A stretch of DNA of 64,000 bases from JACCZH01 sp963729445. GTDB taxonomy: Bacteria; Chloroflexota; Chloroflexia; Thermomicrobiales; CFX8. Both the position numbers and the translations under genes were made by a program. Under the pieces are notes generated by a model. It searched no databases. It was given only the letters and a program-made list of their open reading frames with translations, and was not told where the DNA came from. The DNA is taken from positions 806,001 to 870,000 of the forward strand of contig CAVSNU010000002.1 of NCBI GenBank assembly GCA_963729445.1, in the 5' to 3' direction. Below, one piece after another: positions 63,666 through 64,000 of the stretch (positions within the stretch are counted from its first letter, which is position 1; each line of letters starts with the position of its first letter).

Positions 63666-64000
63666 CTAACGCATGAGCAATCGCGATAGCTCCTCGGCCG
63701 GGAGTGGCTTGCTGATAAAGTAGCCCTGTGCCAGGTCGCAGCCAAGCGCCTTCAGCCGCTCCAGATGCTCAGCCGTCTCCGTGCCTTCGGCCACTACCGT
63801 GAGATTGAGCGCGTGGGCCAGACCAATGATGGCGGAGACGATCACGCGGTCATCGGGGTTGGTTTCGAGCCCGCTGACAAACGCCTGGTCAATCTTCAAC
63901 GTGTCCACCGGGAAGTGCCGCAGCATTCCGAGCGACGAATAGCCGGTCCCGAAGTCGTCGATCGCGAGCTGGATACCGGTCGCCTTGAGCTGCGTCAATG
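63666..64000 (-). CDS. EAL-domain protein, C-terminal part (5' end outside window)
   Basis: The last 110 or so residues of a c-di-GMP phosphodiesterase-type domain. Visible motifs are LAIDDFGTGYSSLGMLRHFP with the catalytic DDFGTG, TLKIDQAFVSGL with the conserved Lys-x-Asp, VVAEGTETAEHLERLKALGC with the Glu, and AQGYFISKPLPAEEL. All residues needed for activity in this part are intact. The N-terminal EAL motif itself and any sensor or GGDEF domain are beyond the window edge, so the full architecture is unknown. It would lower c-di-GMP in the cytoplasm. Confidence 0.93.
   Translation of the reverse strand, partial: LTQLKATGIQLAIDDFGTGYSSLGMLRHFPVDTLKIDQAFVSGLETNPDDRVIVSAIIGLAHALNLTVVAEGTETAEHLERLKALGCDLAQGYFISKPLPAEELSRLLMR

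Overview
The window reads as chromosomal DNA of a GC-rich, heterotrophic bacterium, most likely a Chloroflexota member of the Thermomicrobia/Sphaerobacter type. This is inferred from gene style, not measured: Tat-exported family 5 lipoproteins with acidic linkers, an LLM-class flavin oxidoreductase, a GerW-like protein, tandem UspA genes and long palindromic intergenic repeats. I see no rRNA, tRNA, CRISPR array or insertion sequence.

Layout. 1-1279 (minus) is the 5' part of a phage portal gene cut by the window edge; a small ChaB-like gene runs away from it. 2069-2455 encodes an AhpD-like protein whose second redox cysteine is an in-frame TGA followed by a SECIS-like hairpin, a probable selenoprotein. 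2618-15936 is an amide/peptide catabolic locus: Tat amidase, GntR/FCD regulator, dipeptide-type substrate-binding protein with two permeases, a CapA-like protein and three M28-like peptidases. 16054-25499 holds a DoxX-like membrane protein, two tandem-UspA proteins around a GAF-PAS histidine kinase and response regulator pair, a short-chain dehydrogenase, a GerW-like protein and a cyclophilin. 25587-36568 (minus) holds proline dehydrogenase, an LLM oxidoreductase, hydantoin racemase, HyuB, HyuA and a second ABC importer. 37260-46000 holds an Lrp regulator, a polysaccharide-deacetylase-type hydrolase, a sortilin-like beta-propeller protein, a cupin, a dienelactone hydrolase, a DUF1989 protein and a DUF983 protein.

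47239-57816 (minus) is the most unusual part: a tightly packed run of eight genes, possibly headed by a 29-residue peptide with a strong ribosome binding site. It encodes a nucleotidyltransferase-like protein, four cobalamin-binding-type radical SAM enzymes forming two paralogous pairs, a class I methyltransferase, a double-methyltransferase fusion and a SPASM-type radical SAM enzyme. It looks like a biosynthetic operon for a product I cannot name. After it come an isolated phage scaffold-like/major capsid pair (57921-59181), a 1251-residue secreted surface protein and the C-terminal end of an EAL-domain protein.

How it fits together. The catabolic loci import peptides or amide/hydantoin-type nitrogen compounds and cleave them with amidase, peptidases and hydantoinase; neither importer has its ATPase genes here. 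Four genes (two M28, proline dehydrogenase, LLM oxidoreductase) carry a single extra base that shifts the frame close to an otherwise intact C-terminus, so sequencing error or recent decay must be considered.
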